Shown here piece by piece: positions 43,183 to 54,890 of a stretch of 64,000 bases of DNA. Below the pieces are notes generated by a model. That model was not told the origin of the DNA. It did no database searches and saw only the letters and a program-made list of their open reading frames with translations. The stretch comes from Scalesia atractyloides. Lineage: Eukaryota > Streptophyta > Magnoliopsida > Asterales > Asteraceae. Numbering within the stretch: position 1 is the stretch's first letter; each line of letters starts with the position of its first letter. A program made the position numbers and the translations under genes. The DNA lies in contig CAMTDV010000012.1 of NCBI GenBank assembly GCA_947069175.1, positions 35,248,341 through 35,312,340 of the forward strand, read 5' to 3'.

Positions 43183-46120
43183 CGCGCAGATTAGTGCTAG
43201 TATTCTAGTTTCATTTTTCTTTGCGATCTAAGTATTTCTTCTTGTGTTTTGATTCTTAGTTGAAATACCATCTGTATTCTCTCGCCCCCAATCAATGTTT
43301 AAACGTATCTATGTCCCGATATTAACTTTTGAATCTTTCTTGTTTATATATCAGAATTCTATTATAGAGATGACAAAACTAGTAGTATGTAGGATGGGAC
43401 ATGTTGTTTATAATGGTAATTCTTTGTATGGGTCAAAACGGTTTAAGTTGACAAATTTTAGAAATATCGAAACACCCAACAAGTTAAACGATCAAAACAC
43501 ACGAACTCAAATACATTACTATGTTCAAGTGATATTACTAAATGTAATTATTTTAATATAATATAATAATACTTATATAATTTCAGAAAACAATGATTTT
43601 AGAATTATATAAAGCTAACGGGACGTCTTTCATTTCATTAACCCCACTGGGAAACAGCAGCTTGCTAGTGTAATCCTCTTGTTAAAATAAAGCCCAAAAG
43701 AATTGGACCCTTAGCAGGCCCTTCTATTCTGTTAAAAAGCTCCTTCGTCAAACCCAATTAAAACTCTTTAACAAAAAGAAAATAATCTCTTAATCCATCC
43801 GGTGATCCGGGCCATCCGGCTAGTAGTACGGGATTCGGGAGTAAAAAAAAGGTTTTTAATGAGTCTATACGAAAATTATAGAAAAAAAGGATTTTTGGTC
43901 GATTATCACACAATTTATAAGACATGTTAATTAAAATACGACACATTTATTAAATGGGTTAAACAAACACGTCCCCTCTAATATAATGATTAATTTGTTC
44001 ATACATTTGGGGTTTTTTTGAAAAGTTCATATTTAAATTTTAGAAGGGTTATTTAAAGCTGTTAAACTTAGAATTTTTTTTTTTTTAATTTTCCTCAAAC
44101 TATTATTTTTAAAGTGTGAAATTAATATTAGTTTGAAATAAGAGACAAAGAAAAAAAAATTAAAAGGAACGATAAAAAAATGTTTTAATTTGAGCCATAG
44201 TAATTGATTGTATAATATGTTACTACCTCACTAGGTATTACTCATTTTCACAAACCAACATTAAACGGTCTACATAAAAATGACACCGTGTCTAAGTGGG
44301 TCAGCAAGACCCCAAATAAATATATGAGTTAGCAGGGCCAGGTAATTAGGTTGTGTAACGTATTAATATTTTGGAAATGTTGTGGTGATTTATTAGAGTC
44401 GACAACCTCCTACCATAATGTGGTTAGGTTGAGTGTGATTCAAAGATATTTGGACACTATGTTCAGATCTTCATCAATTATAGCGCAAAGATAGTGTTCT
44501 TGAACGAACAATCATAGCCTAAACGTGGTAAGGAGTCATCAACTGTCGTGAAATATATAGTTGGAGCCTGTTCGCTTTTATTCCCTTGGTTGCAAGGTAT
44601 AGAATACATATTTTGGTTGCATTATCTTTATATATGTAGGTCACGGTTAATTTTAGCTATTTAGCCTTATTGGATTCGTTTTGATCGGTAATTGCATACA
44701 AGTACGTGATCACTATGTTCTATCTTCCAACTAGCAAAAGAATCAAAGTCCATAGACATATTTATAGCACTCAACGCTAAACGGTTACAAAAGTCTAACG
44801 TCTAATAAAACTCTTGTAGTGGAGTTGCATAAATCAACTAGAGCCGAAAAAGTAGTAAATAAACGGGTTAATGTAATTTCTCTAGATGACTATGTATATA
44901 ATAAAACTTCCATATTTTTCGAACTTAGATGATTAACTAAAATTAATATAAAACATAGAAATCATTGTAATTTGGATTATAAAATAGGGTAAATTTATCC
45001 TATAAAATTTCCTGAAAAAGAGAATGGTATAAAAACACAATGGAACGCAAAATATAACACTATGTCGAGCAAAATATAACACAATGCCGAGGAAAAAGAC
45101 ATAATGAGTCGCGAAAAAACACAGTGACGCAAATATAAAAAAACACAATGCAAAAAAAAAGACACGATGATCTAAAACAAAATTCTTAAATCTACAAGTT
45201 ATAAATCCAAAAGCGAAAACTTAAGATCTCATATCGTAGAGTTCGGTAGACAATTCCAATGCCGCTTGAGTGAGACCAATCGGAGTTTGTTTAACACTCC
45301 TATGACTTGCTACTTTTAGGAGATTATGTATTTGATTATAACCCTTATAAAATAATTAAATTATTATATACAAATAACTCAATGTAACACAAGGGGTTGT
45401 TTGTTTAACTTATGATGGTTTTATAAGAGAGAGAAGGTTCAATTAAGAAAAAATTTAATGTGAGAAGAAAGGGCATAATGGTAAAAATTCACATTAAATA
45501 GTTTATAACTCCTTTCATTAATTATGTTATCTCTATTTAATAAATCAAAAACATTTTATCCTACACATTTCAAAATTTATCCTACATATATCTTACATTT
45601 ACCGGAATATATCCTACACACATGTAAATTTACCTTACACATTTCAAAATTTATCCTACACATACTAAAATTTATTCTACACATGTCGAAAATTGTCCTA
45701 CACCATAAATTATTTTATCTTGAAAGAGTATATAAAAAAATGAGTTACAAGTTTAATTAATTAGGTAATTAGTGACAATTATAGATTTACCTATATGCAT
45801 TTTTTTATTACATTAAATACACACATTAAATAAAGTAAATGAAAAATTTTTATTAGTTTAAAAGTTATTTTTTTATTCTTACAAATTTTTTTCTTTTCAT
45901 TTGAACTCTCCAAGTCTACCTCAATCATTTAGAGGTAGGTATGTTTGATTCACCAAAACATAATCTCTTAAAGGAAATGTTTTAAAAACCAGTTGAACCG
46001 TCCTTTACATCTGGTTAAATCATCCGATACATCTGATTAAATTGTTTATGTAACAAATATGATATAAAAATCGGATTTTAAAACATTCCTTTAAAAAGCG
46101 TCCATTTAGAACTTATATGT
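43183..46120. other. AT-rich intergenic region with short tandem repeats
   Basis: No supported gene. 45010-45170 has diverged repeats of AAAAACACAATG with CGCAAAATATAACAC. 45551-45712 has about eight copies of a ~21-bp unit TTATCCTACACATTTCAAAA. The rest is unique-looking AT-rich DNA. Confidence 0.6.
45551..45712 (+). repeat. ~21-bp tandem repeat TTATCCTACACATTTCAAAA
   Basis: Copies recur about every 19-25 bp, with TCCTACACA or TCTTACAT as the core. Open ORF codons across it are a by-product. Confidence 0.8.
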
Positions 46121-46124
46121 TAAT

Positions 46125-48978
46125 CTAAATGAAAATTTTGACCTCTATACCCTTTACTATGACAAAACATACATAAGCGCCCTCCTCCTCTCCTCCACAG
46201 CGCCACCACCTCCTCTCCGTTCCCTCCATAGCGCCACCCTCCTCCTCTCCTCTGCTCTCCTCCGCAACGCCGCCAATTAACCTCTGATTCCCTGATGTAA
46301 CGTTATCAACCAATCGGTACAGTTTCCAATAAACTTTTGTGCGATTTCAGTAAAAAAAACCCTTTAAATTGGTACTCATTTATGCTCAATTTGATGTTTT
46401 ATTATCTGGGTGTTGACTGTTTATGAGTGAGGGTCTGAGTTTTTTGCTATGTGGGTTTGATTGTTTCTTATTGATTTACACCAAGTTTTTTTTTCACTTT
46501 TTATGAAATTTTGTTTTTGTTGTGAACCAGAGCTTCGTTGATTGTTTTGAAGTCAAATTGAGTTCAATTGTTATGATAGCAAAACTTAGAGTGTAATATT
46601 GTTTTCTGTGCTGATTGGTTCAAGTGTAATTGAGTTTAATTTTGGGCAATTTGTGATCTGTGTGATTTTTATTTTTTGTACTGCAGTTCTTTATGTTTTA
46701 CAGCTGATTGGAATTAATAAATTGTTTAGCTTTTGGGATAATTGAATTGAAGACAGATGTTTATGTTTTGTTCATGTAGAATTTAATTTGGCCTTTGTTT
46801 TAACTTCTTTTGTGTAATCATCATTCACAGTACAGGACACTAAACAAACCGATATATTTCATCAAGCATAAAGTAGTTAAGCACTTACTGGTTCAAAGTC
46901 TCTTATCCATTCAGGCCTCTTCTTGATTCAACACTTACCTAGTCAGAGGTTGCCAAACAGTCCCTAAGAAGTAATAAAAGAAGAATTTTAAGTACATGAC
47001 TTATAATAAAAAAGAAATTGTTTGCTCGTATTATCGGAAATGTTGAGAATTAAAAATAAAAAAAAATGTTTGTTCTTGTACTATCCATTTTTCACGGAGT
47101 GAGACCTTCACCTGCTTCTCCATCTCTTTCTTTGTTATTTGAAACTGAAAATGCATGCCTCATGGATTTGTTCCGATCGGCCGTCACAATTGCATCTTGA
47201 TATCTCAGACTACTCGCTGTCACGCCTCGTAGCTGCTGCACACTCACTTCCCAATTCCCCGGGCAAGTCTTCAACTAACTCAATCTTTCAATTATGTGAA
47301 TATATATAGTCTACTATAAAAAAACCCTGACTCGTGTGTTTTGTATATTTGAAGTAGCATAAAGCTTTGGTTTTTTATTTGTTTGTTTGTGCCACATAAT
47401 AGTTGTCTAATTCATATATCTTCTATGTTTACAACGTAGCACCAATTTAATAACCAAGTTCTTTCAAATTTGAATAACTAACAACAAAATCTTGTAATTG
47501 CAGCCTTCCAATTAGCTGTATTTCAATTTAGTCATTTAGTTTGAACCTGAGTTGTGCATCCTAGGTGTTTGACCAAATGCTTCACCTAAGGAAGTATAAT
47601 AACTGTTTTATTTTAGACTTTAGAGTATTGGCCTTGCTTTAACTTAATGCAAAGATAATTTAGACACCATGTAGTTAATATCCCGATATATCGCCGACAT
47701 ATCAGTGATATATCGGTTATCGGTCCCCGGCCGAGATATCGGTGTAAAATATTGGTCAGAATATTGTTACCGATACTATCGCCAATATGGACCGATATAT
47801 CACGATTTTCCCGATATCAGTACCTTTCTTCTTAGTTCTACCATTCGTCTTTCTTCTTATTACTGCTATTAGTGTTTTAAGTCTTAGTCAGTTCCTAGTT
47901 GCTATTTGTTAATAGTAGGAGAGTATAATAAATTGTTAGTGTTAAATTGCTATATATATAAATTTAGCATGATGTTAAAATTACCGATATCCACCGCGAT
48001 AACCGATATTTTACTGCATTAACTACTTAGTTTAGACATTTTCTCTCCATTGAATATTCATTTGTTTTTGCCATTTCAGAGTATTCTCGAGTACAAAACA
48101 AGGATCAAGAAAAACACATAATCTCGTAGATGGTTCGAATTAAGCAACCATGCGATTTACCAGTCCATACCGGTTGTTGGACGTGTCGCACCGCCAGATT
48201 TTTATGTACCATAACTCATCATCCTATTCTTAAATCAGTCAGTTTCAAACACCGATTCAAAAACTGGCAAGAACAAAGAAAACATAAGCTGACAGCAAGC
48301 ACTTTTGCGCAAGCCGTCGGCTTTTGGCCTAACCGAAGGGTCCTGCTCTGGCTGGAAAAGATCGGTGCAGTCGAACCATTCAGCGGAAACCTGGCTACTT
48401 GTTGGAACAACATCAAAGAAGAAGAAGCACTTGAAAGATATAAACTAATAACCGGAAATTCCGTCTCGTTTCCTGAATTCCAAGTTAGCGGGAAGTTGAA
48501 TCGCGAAGTCAATTGGCTTGGCGCTTTTAATTGACAAGATTGTTTACGGTTTGCCTTACAGAGGGATCTTAGAAATAAAATGCCCGTTTTATAAGGGTGA
48601 CATGAGAAAGGGTTTCCCGTGGTCTGGTGTATCGTACAATTGTATTCCACAAGCGCAAGGATTGATGGAGATCTTGGATCGGGATTGGATGGATTTTTAC
48701 GTTTGGACGCCTAAAGGGAGTAGTATAATTAGGATAGATTGGGAAGTAGAGTATTGGAAGGTGTTAGAGATAGCGTTATCGGATTTTTGGTGGGATCATG
48801 TGCAGCCTGCGAGGGAGATTTATTGTAAATACGAGGTTAGAGATCCGTTAACCGAGTTAAAAAGCTTATGCCCAGCGCCTAAGCATGAGCTATGTAGCCA
48901 TATTGTTAAAGAAAGCAGACGTGTTGCTGGTAATTCAAGATTGTTGGTACGTGAAATCCTTGGAAGATTGATAGATTG
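46125..48978 (+). other. Probable 5' UTR, first intron and upstream region of the YqaJ-type gene
   Basis: 46170-46300 is a CT-rich stretch (CCTCCTCCTCTCCTC) typical of plant 5' UTRs, ending at a possible donor CG/GTACAG near 46315. A good acceptor GCCATTTCAG/AG lies at 48079. Between them (about 1.76 kb) no conserved coding was found; 47672-48026 is a repeat. The link between these sites is inference only. Confidence 0.35.
47672..48026. repeat. CCGATATATCGG-rich repeat in the putative intron
   Basis: Bounded by GTAGTTAAT and ATTAACTAC and full of CGATATATCG, CCGATAT and TATCGG motifs on both strands. Likely a small non-autonomous element. No sure target duplication was seen. Confidence 0.5.
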
Positions 48979-48979
48979 A
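48130..48979 (+). pseudogene. YqaJ / PD-(D/E)XK nuclease-fold protein, frameshifted
   Basis: ATG at 48130 opens 134 codons: KNWQEQRKHKLTASTFAQAV, NRRVLLWLEKIGAVEPFSGN and KEEEALERYKLITGNSV, ending WLGAFN and TGA (48532-48534). A +1 frame continues at once: IVYGLPYRGILEIKCPF, then SYNCIPQAQGLMEILDRDWM, WTPKGSS and FWWDHVQPA to a stop at 48977-48979. This is the plant YqaJ-like exonuclease-fold family. The E-x-K of the active site (LEIKCP) is kept. The catalytic Asp is normally in a W-L-x-A-S-P-D-G stretch, and that is exactly where the frame breaks and SPDG is missing. Together the two frames span the full domain, so this is a decayed single-copy-type gene or, less likely, a sequencing error. 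The start is upstream of the conserved part by about 35 codons. Confidence 0.75.
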
Positions 48980-49900
48980 TACATGTAACTAAAACTTAGA
49001 AGCAAATATGAAATATACTACTGAATATGAATATTGGATTGGGTAAAGCAGGGCTTCATAGGACTCTTTTGCTTGTGATTAAGTTTTGTTGTAATTTAAA
49101 TTAAATTTAAAATAAAATGTAACATGTATAGAGAGGAAGGATCTTGGTATAAGTTTAATACTTATTATAGCTATAAACATATTTTTTTTGTATCCTTGTT
49201 TGTGTAGCTTACTTTGTTTGTTACATATTTTTTGTGATTCTTGTCATTCAATCATTTTTATTGTTTGTATTTGATGTCAGCTGCATCTACCATGTGTATG
49301 TTTCTGTAATGGCATCCAAAATGTTCATTTGGTTTTAATTTATATAAATATTTAGTAGTTAATATATTTACCAATGTGTACTTTGCAACAGGTAGTATGA
49401 AACCAACCATTATTGGGTCATATGTATCTTTTTTTTTTTACCAAAGTCATATATATTACTTGTTTTTATTGTAGGACCAAAAGGATGACTGTTAAGTGAA
49501 TAATAGGATCGATAAGCATAAATTCTAAAAGTTAAGATAAAAGGTGAAATTTTTTTAGTACTACATAAACGATGTGTGCAATTTACTCTTTTTATTGCTA
49601 TCCGCTTGTTTATGTTTTTGTTTGTTTTCTCGACGAATTTCAATCTTAAAACAGTTAGGTTGATTCCGAAGAATGGACTTTTGTAGAGTGTTTATGTGGT
49701 GAAAATCAAGAAACAATCAATGATTCCCAGATCAAGTGGTTTTTCTTGAAACTTTTCCGTTACTGCCATTGAGGAGGTGTTCGTTGATGACCCAACTTGT
49801 CTCGTGTCGTTGGAGAAAAATTGCAAATTTGAAGATTCAAATGTACACATGAGATCAAAGAAAACTTTTATAGGCAGCCCTTCCTATTTTTGGTCACTTC
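48980..49900. other. Downstream intergenic sequence
   Basis: AT-rich with likely 3' UTR of the YqaJ-type gene to about 49150. No further gene seen. Confidence 0.5.
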
Positions 49901-49924
49901 ATACTCAAAATATTAAGATTTATT

Positions 49925-50870
49925 AAAAAGATCAAGAGTTAAAATAAAGGTAATAATCAAACTAATGTGGTTGCTACAAATACAATCACATACAAGTGTG
50001 AAGTTAATATGAAATATGAAGCATACATGATGAAATTCTAATCAACCACCACACGAGAACAACCTTAACCTAAAATCATTGAGGGGATTCAGTAACATTT
50101 TTGAAGGGTGTCATCGATTTCTTCAACCGTCCACCCAGTGGCGGATCCAGGAATTTTTTTTAAGTGAGTTCACTGGAAAAAATTAAAACAGTTTTAACCC
50201 CAGGAGGAGTCAAACCCGTGACCTCAAGCATGAAACTACATGACTTAACCACTCCACAATCTATAAATTTAGTTACTGGGTTCATCCTAGATGTTTTTTA
50301 TGGGTTCATACCAAATTTTGTATTAACATTTCTACTAAAAAATTGAAACCGAGTGGATTCGTGTGAACCCGTGCCTCTTTACATAGATCCGCCCCTGCGT
50401 CCACCCCCTTTGTATAGTGATGGAAATGGTTGGTTGATTGTAAAACTGTCTCATACCCTGTCAACAACTTGTAACCTGTTCGGTTCACGGGTTTTCCCCT
50501 ATTTACATACTTATTTGGTTAAAGAAAACCCATTGGAATTTCCATTACCCAAACCACAACAAAAACCTGACTTGAATATCAAATACTGAACTACAAGTTT
50601 CATATTTTTAATAATTTCACTGGTAATTACAGTACTTTTTTATTATAATTATCAAGATACACATGTCCATTTTCCACATGTAAAGTTGCTTGATCTAGAG
50701 TACATTATTTGAACAAGTTGTGCTCTACATACACAACAAAATAACATAAAAGTAGTACATATATGGATGGAGAAAAAGCAAACTTCATTTTTTCAACAAG
50801 AAAACATGTGACAAGAAGAAGGAAGTCCATAAAAAGCCAAACTACATGATCCAATAGAAGCACCTCATTT
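49925..50870 (-). repeat. Kazal cluster unit I, 3' flank (duplicated segment)
   Basis: GTTGCTACAAATACAATCA, CAAGTGTGAAGTTAATATGA and GAAGCATACATGATGAAA near 49970-50035, and AAGATACACATGTCC ... CTTGATCTAGAGTACAT near 50650-50705, are repeated in units II (60290-60645) and III (60660-61670). The hAT element 50136-50397 was added later. Confidence 0.8.
50136..50397. mobile_element. hAT-type MITE, 262 bp, perfect 8-bp duplication
   Basis: Ends CAGTGGCGGATCC and GATCCGCCCCTG, inverted with few mismatches. The flanks CGTCCACC (50128-50135) and CGTCCACC (50398-50405) are identical. The paralogous unit II at 60455-60495 has the same context with a single site (CTTCAACCTTCCTGGCCCCTTTG), i.e. without the element. 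No transposase. Confidence 0.9.
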
Positions 50871-51133
50871 TAAGTCTCACAAGGGCCTAACTTCACCACA
50901 CGAACACCAGCACAACGAGCCTCGGGACATCCGCACCAATACGTAACATTATTGACCCCGCAGACTGGATCCGCTCGAAAGCACCTGATCGAGCAGGAAC
51001 CGCGGCTTACAGGGAAGGAAGAGCAGAGAGAAGTGGTGCGTGACGCTGTGACGCCAACTGCGACGGTGAGGAGGAAGATGAAGAGGAGTATTGATGGCGA
51101 TTTACAGGACATGGTGGCGATCAAGCGAGTCAA
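50870..51133 (-). CDS. Kazal-type serine protease inhibitor, secreted
   Basis: An 87-residue protein. Residues 1-30 hold a signal peptide (hydrophobic SILLFIFLLTVAVGVTA). The mature part has the plant Kazal pattern: CSSF, SCSIRCFRADPVCGVNNVTY, WCGCPEARCAGV and LGPC. The frame is complete and ends TET. Plant Kazal proteins of this type block serine proteases in the apoplast or secretory path, probably in defence (family knowledge). ATG is at 51131-51133; an in-frame Met at codon 8 (MSCK) aligns with the Met of the second copy and is an alternative start. No intron. A (TATC)n run lies about 50 bp upstream. This is the only gene in the window that looks intact. Confidence 0.88.
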   Translation of the reverse strand: MTRLIATMSCKSPSILLFIFLLTVAVGVTASRTTSLCSSFPVSRGSCSIRCFRADPVCGVNNVTYWCGCPEARCAGVRVVKLGPCET

Positions 51134-51184
51134 GAATTAGTGTTTTGGAGAAAACCGATAGGACAATTTGGGGAAGTTATTTTA

Positions 51185-51222
51185 ACTTGATAGATAGATA
51201 GATAGATAGATAGATATACATG
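51185..51222 (-). promoter_or_regulatory. Upstream region of the Kazal gene with (TATC)n run
   Basis: On the minus strand GTATATCTATC and a run of about seven TATC units (51189-51217) lie 55-90 bp upstream of the ATG, where a TATA box is expected. The second Kazal copy has TATATAAATATATA in the same place (61984-62003). The microsatellite may have replaced or extended the core promoter (inference). Confidence 0.45.
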
Positions 51223-51304
51223 CATTCATGATACTTTAATTTAATTCAATAAATTAGAGTGAATCACATGGAAGTGACGCAGAACACGGGGCGGCGGGCG
51301 GGAG

Positions 51305-52029
51305 TAGGAATGGCAATAGGCCAGGTACTAGTAATTCCAAGTCTGTATTCGCCTATTATCCGCTGGGTATTTATTGAGTAATTACCTAGTGGGTATCGGG
51401 TATACCCGCGGTAACTGGTATACTATTAATTTATTAAAAATATCATTGAAACTCTTATATGCATTTTACTCTAATGTTTAGATAATTTACTACTTTAATA
51501 ACTACAACAAAGGAAAATATAACCAATAACATACATACATATCATATTTGAATGCATATTTGAAACATATATCTACATAATTAACTAATTAATGTACTGC
51601 TACTTTGCATTAATTGAAAACCAAACATGAAAAATAGTAGCATTAAACCCAAGTAATCTCTCTAACATCTTTAAATGTGTTTAGAAAATTCCAAAATTAA
51701 CACACGTTTGTAACCTGTATAGAAACAACATAACTAAATATAATATTTTTTATTTGTATATTAAAGTGTTAAAGACAAACAACAAAGCAAAATAATATGA
51801 ATAAGTGTATGTACTAAAGTTTATATAAATGGAAAATTAAATTTAAATGCTTTTCGGGCGTTATTCGGGTAAACGGGCCGGGTATCGCTAAATCCCATAC
51901 CCGTACCCGAATAATTTTATATTTTTAATCTCATACCCGGTCCATACCCGTCGGGCTTCGGGTATACCCGGCCCGTATGTTTCGGGTTTCGGGTATGCTC
52001 GTTGGGCTCGGGCTTTTTTACCATCCCTA
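51305..52029. mobile_element. GGGTATACCCG-rich hAT-like element, 725 bp
   Basis: Ends TAGGAATGGCAATA and TTTTTTACCATCCCTA are inverted repeats with mismatches. The inside holds repeated CGGGTATACCCG and GGGCTCGG motifs. Flanks GGCGGGAG and GGCGTAAG agree at six of eight bases. No ORF. Assignment to hAT is tentative. Confidence 0.6.
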
Positions 52030-52063
52030 GGCGTAAGGTAAGGTGGGGTATTTATGATTATTA

Positions 52064-52488
52064 GAGATATTGTATTTAAATAACTCCAACTTTCATCTAT
52101 TGATCAATAACATTTCCAACTTTCGATTTGTACACTAGCACGCCCAACTTTCAACTTATTTGCCGATAACACTCCTAAGTAACTGAACTCTAACTCAGTT
52201 AGTTTTTGTTGACGTGGCATCTGATGTGGCCCTTTTTGCTAACGTGGTATTTTTTGATGATGTGGCAGCTGGTGTGGTAGGTGAAGTAGCATTTTTGATA
52301 ACGTGACAGCTATAATAGCATTTTGGATGACATAGCAACTGACATCAGCTAACTGGGTTAGGGTTCAGTTAGTTCGGGAGTGTTATCGGCTAATAGGTTA
52401 AAAGTTGAGAGTGCTGGTGTACAAATCGAAAATTAAAAATGTTATTGGTCAATAGGTGAAAGTTCGGGTTATTTAAATTCAATATCCT
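52064..52488. mobile_element. MULE-like MITE, 425 bp, ~145-bp inverted ends
   Basis: Left GATATTGTATTTAAATAACT and right AAATTCAATATCCT arms match over about 145 bp by eye (TGTACACYAGCAC, GCCGATAACACTCC, CCCAGTTAG blocks). Flanks TGATTATTA (52055-52063) and TTATTATTA (52489-52497) match at eight of nine bases, but an ATT microsatellite on the right makes this less certain. Confidence 0.7.
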
Positions 52489-52497
52489 TTATTATTA

Positions 52498-52551
<54 letters not shown>
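52489..52551. repeat. (ATT)n microsatellite
   Basis: About 20 ATT units with one interruption. Confidence 0.95.
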
Positions 52552-52559
52552 CTTTCACC

Positions 52560-53759
52560 TGCTTCTATATGAAAAAAAAAACATATTATAAAAAACGAGC
52601 GGAGCAAACTCTAGCCAGCACATAGAGACAATGCAAAACAAAGAAAGCAAACTCTAGCGAGCACCTAGAGACAATGGAAAACAAAGAAACAAATCCAAAG
52701 GAAAGTTTCATGCTTTCATGCACTAGCCACGAAAGTCTTGGCACAATGAGTGTTTTAGACAACTTAAACCACTTGCATGTTAGCTTCACATTAGTAGTGG
52801 TGAAGCTTGAGATTTCTAACCGGAAGGACGGAAATCATCGAACCAAATATTTCTATAAAACCGGGGTCGAAAACAAATATACCAAAAAAAATTTCTATAA
52901 AAAAACTATATAGTCTCTACTACTGAGTGAAAAGTTCAGGGGATCACCCATACAAATTAACTTTCTCCACAGCTTACCATTTATTTGCTTCAAACTTACC
53001 GAATCATATAAAATATGTTATCCTTCATATGCTTCACATGTCATGACTAAGTTTTAATTAAATCTATAATAAATATAACTAACTCAAAATATTTATTTAA
53101 ATTATTATGAACGAATACAATAATTATTCAAGAAATGGTTGCAATCTTTTGTAGTATGGTTTGATAAACCATTACTGCTCTGCACTAAAGAATCTTGATG
53201 CTTGATATCATTGTTAGAAACCGTTTTAGTTGTTAGTTTACGTCAACTGCTTTTGGTGAAAGGGGTTGTAATACCACATGGGTTATAGTCTTGGTTTCAA
53301 AAAGAATAATGATTGCTGGTCTCAAAATGTGACTATGATGCGCACGCATAGGTGTATGTGAGGCGTTTGTTATTAAAAACATACCGGCGTTTGTTATTAA
53401 AAACATACTAGAAATTAATTATACATTTTATATTATTAATACCCAACATAAAAACTTACTTATAAAATATTTTTAGTCGTGAGCATAACAACACGCTTAT
53501 AAAACATACTTACTCTTAAACATACCAACACACTTAAAGTTACATATAATCTAAATAGTAGTCTCTAATCAATAATCATCATTATCATAAGAACCTAGAA
53601 CCGACTGATAAAGCAGAACACAGAAGAAACATGTATCTTTTTTTTAAAGAACCGAATGGAATTATAGGGATCTTTAAGTAGAAGATTTGAGAATGAGAGA
53701 ATAGTTTATTATTGACTAACGACTAAGAGCAACAACATTAAGTGTTTTTTGGCTTGTGT
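52560..53759. other. AT-rich intergenic sequence
   Basis: 52602-52690 has a 45-bp tandem duplication (GCAAACTCTAGC.AGCAC.TAGAGACAATG). 53361-53411 has a short duplication of GCGTTTGTTATTAAAAACAT. No supported gene; ORFs at 52586-52913 are not recognised. Confidence 0.5.
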
Positions 53760-53973
53760 GGACGAGTTAATCTTAACCATGCTTAATTAAAGGATAAAGT
53801 TTTCTTCAACACTTCGTATGAATTGTGTTTTAGTCCATGTGGACAATTCTGCTTGTTTTAATTATTGGAGATTTAGTTTTTAGACACATGATTACCTAGA
53901 AGAGACACAATTCATACGAAGTGTTGAAGAAAACTTTATCCTTTAATTAAGCATGGTTAAGATTAACTCGTCC
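53760..53973. repeat. Perfect 68-bp inverted repeat with 78-bp spacer
   Basis: Arms 53760-53827 and 53906-53973 are exact reverse complements by eye (GGACGAGTTAATCTTAACCA start, CTTCGTATGAATTGTG end). Transcription through it would give a long hairpin. Confidence 0.9.
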
Positions 53974-54639
53974 CCAAATATAGAATTCATGTGATACAAA
54001 ACAAGGGAAACAAGTGGAGAAATTGAAAAAAAAATGAAGATTCAATATCGATGACTCATAAACCCACTTTCCCCACAATTTTCAACTAACTAGAACTTTT
54101 TTCATACGATAGTACTTTATAAAAAAAATATACCGTATTAATGAACATTTCATACTCTTTAATTTGAGTATGCTATTACTATAGTTTTCTTCATTTAAAA
54201 AATATATTTTACATGCTACAACTTTATGTGATTTTGTAATGCTACGTGATTATGTTTCAGTAGATAATTACGTAATATGCATTGTATTCTTGAAACAAGT
54301 GTAAAGTTACATGATTATGTATCAGTATGCAATTACGTAACAATAATTAATTATGTACTAATACGTAATTACGAGATTTTATTATAGTTTTTGACTGAAA
54401 ATCCACTAAGTGATTACGTAACTATGTACTAACCATAACTGTAAAAAAACAAAATATATAATATATAATATTTCACAAAATGGCTAATATTTCTAGTCTA
54501 ATCACGTATTAAGTATAAATGTAATGAACTACAAAAAAATTAACTAATCAACCTGTAATAACCACATAATAAAACATAAACAATTAAGTTCTCATTATTG
54601 AATGTGTAATCACATTAAACATAACTATAATAACATCAA

Positions 54640-54890
54640 GGAATAATGGATTTAAATAATCTCAACTATCAGACCTTGGCCGGAAACGGTCCCAACTTAA
54701 AAAATAACCATTGGTTGTCCCACCTTACTAAACTGAAAAAGATAATGAGACAAAAAGAAATTATGGTTCTGTTAGTAAAGGTACACTGATTTACAATATG
54801 TGAAAAAAGTGAGACTACCACTAGTTATTTATAAGTTGGGATCGTTGTCGGTAAACGGTTAATAGTTGAGATTATTAAATCCGTTATTCT
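54640..54890. mobile_element. MULE-type MITE, 251 bp, perfect 9-bp duplication
   Basis: Flanks TAACATCAA at 54631-54639 and 54891-54899 are identical. The inverted arms of about 85 bp include GGATTTAAATAATCTCAACT and CCCAACTTA. A 9-bp duplication with long inverted ends is the Mutator-like pattern. No ORF. Confidence 0.9.

Noticed and set aside
47092..47274. A 60-aa minus ORF (TCPGNWEVSVQQLRGV)
   Set aside because: No recognised family and no supporting signals; may be chance in the putative intron.
48219..48650. A 143-aa minus ORF over the YqaJ-type gene
   Set aside because: Antisense shadow; the plus strand carries clear family motifs.
50164..50346. A 60-aa plus ORF
   Set aside because: Lies inside the hAT MITE and has no motif.
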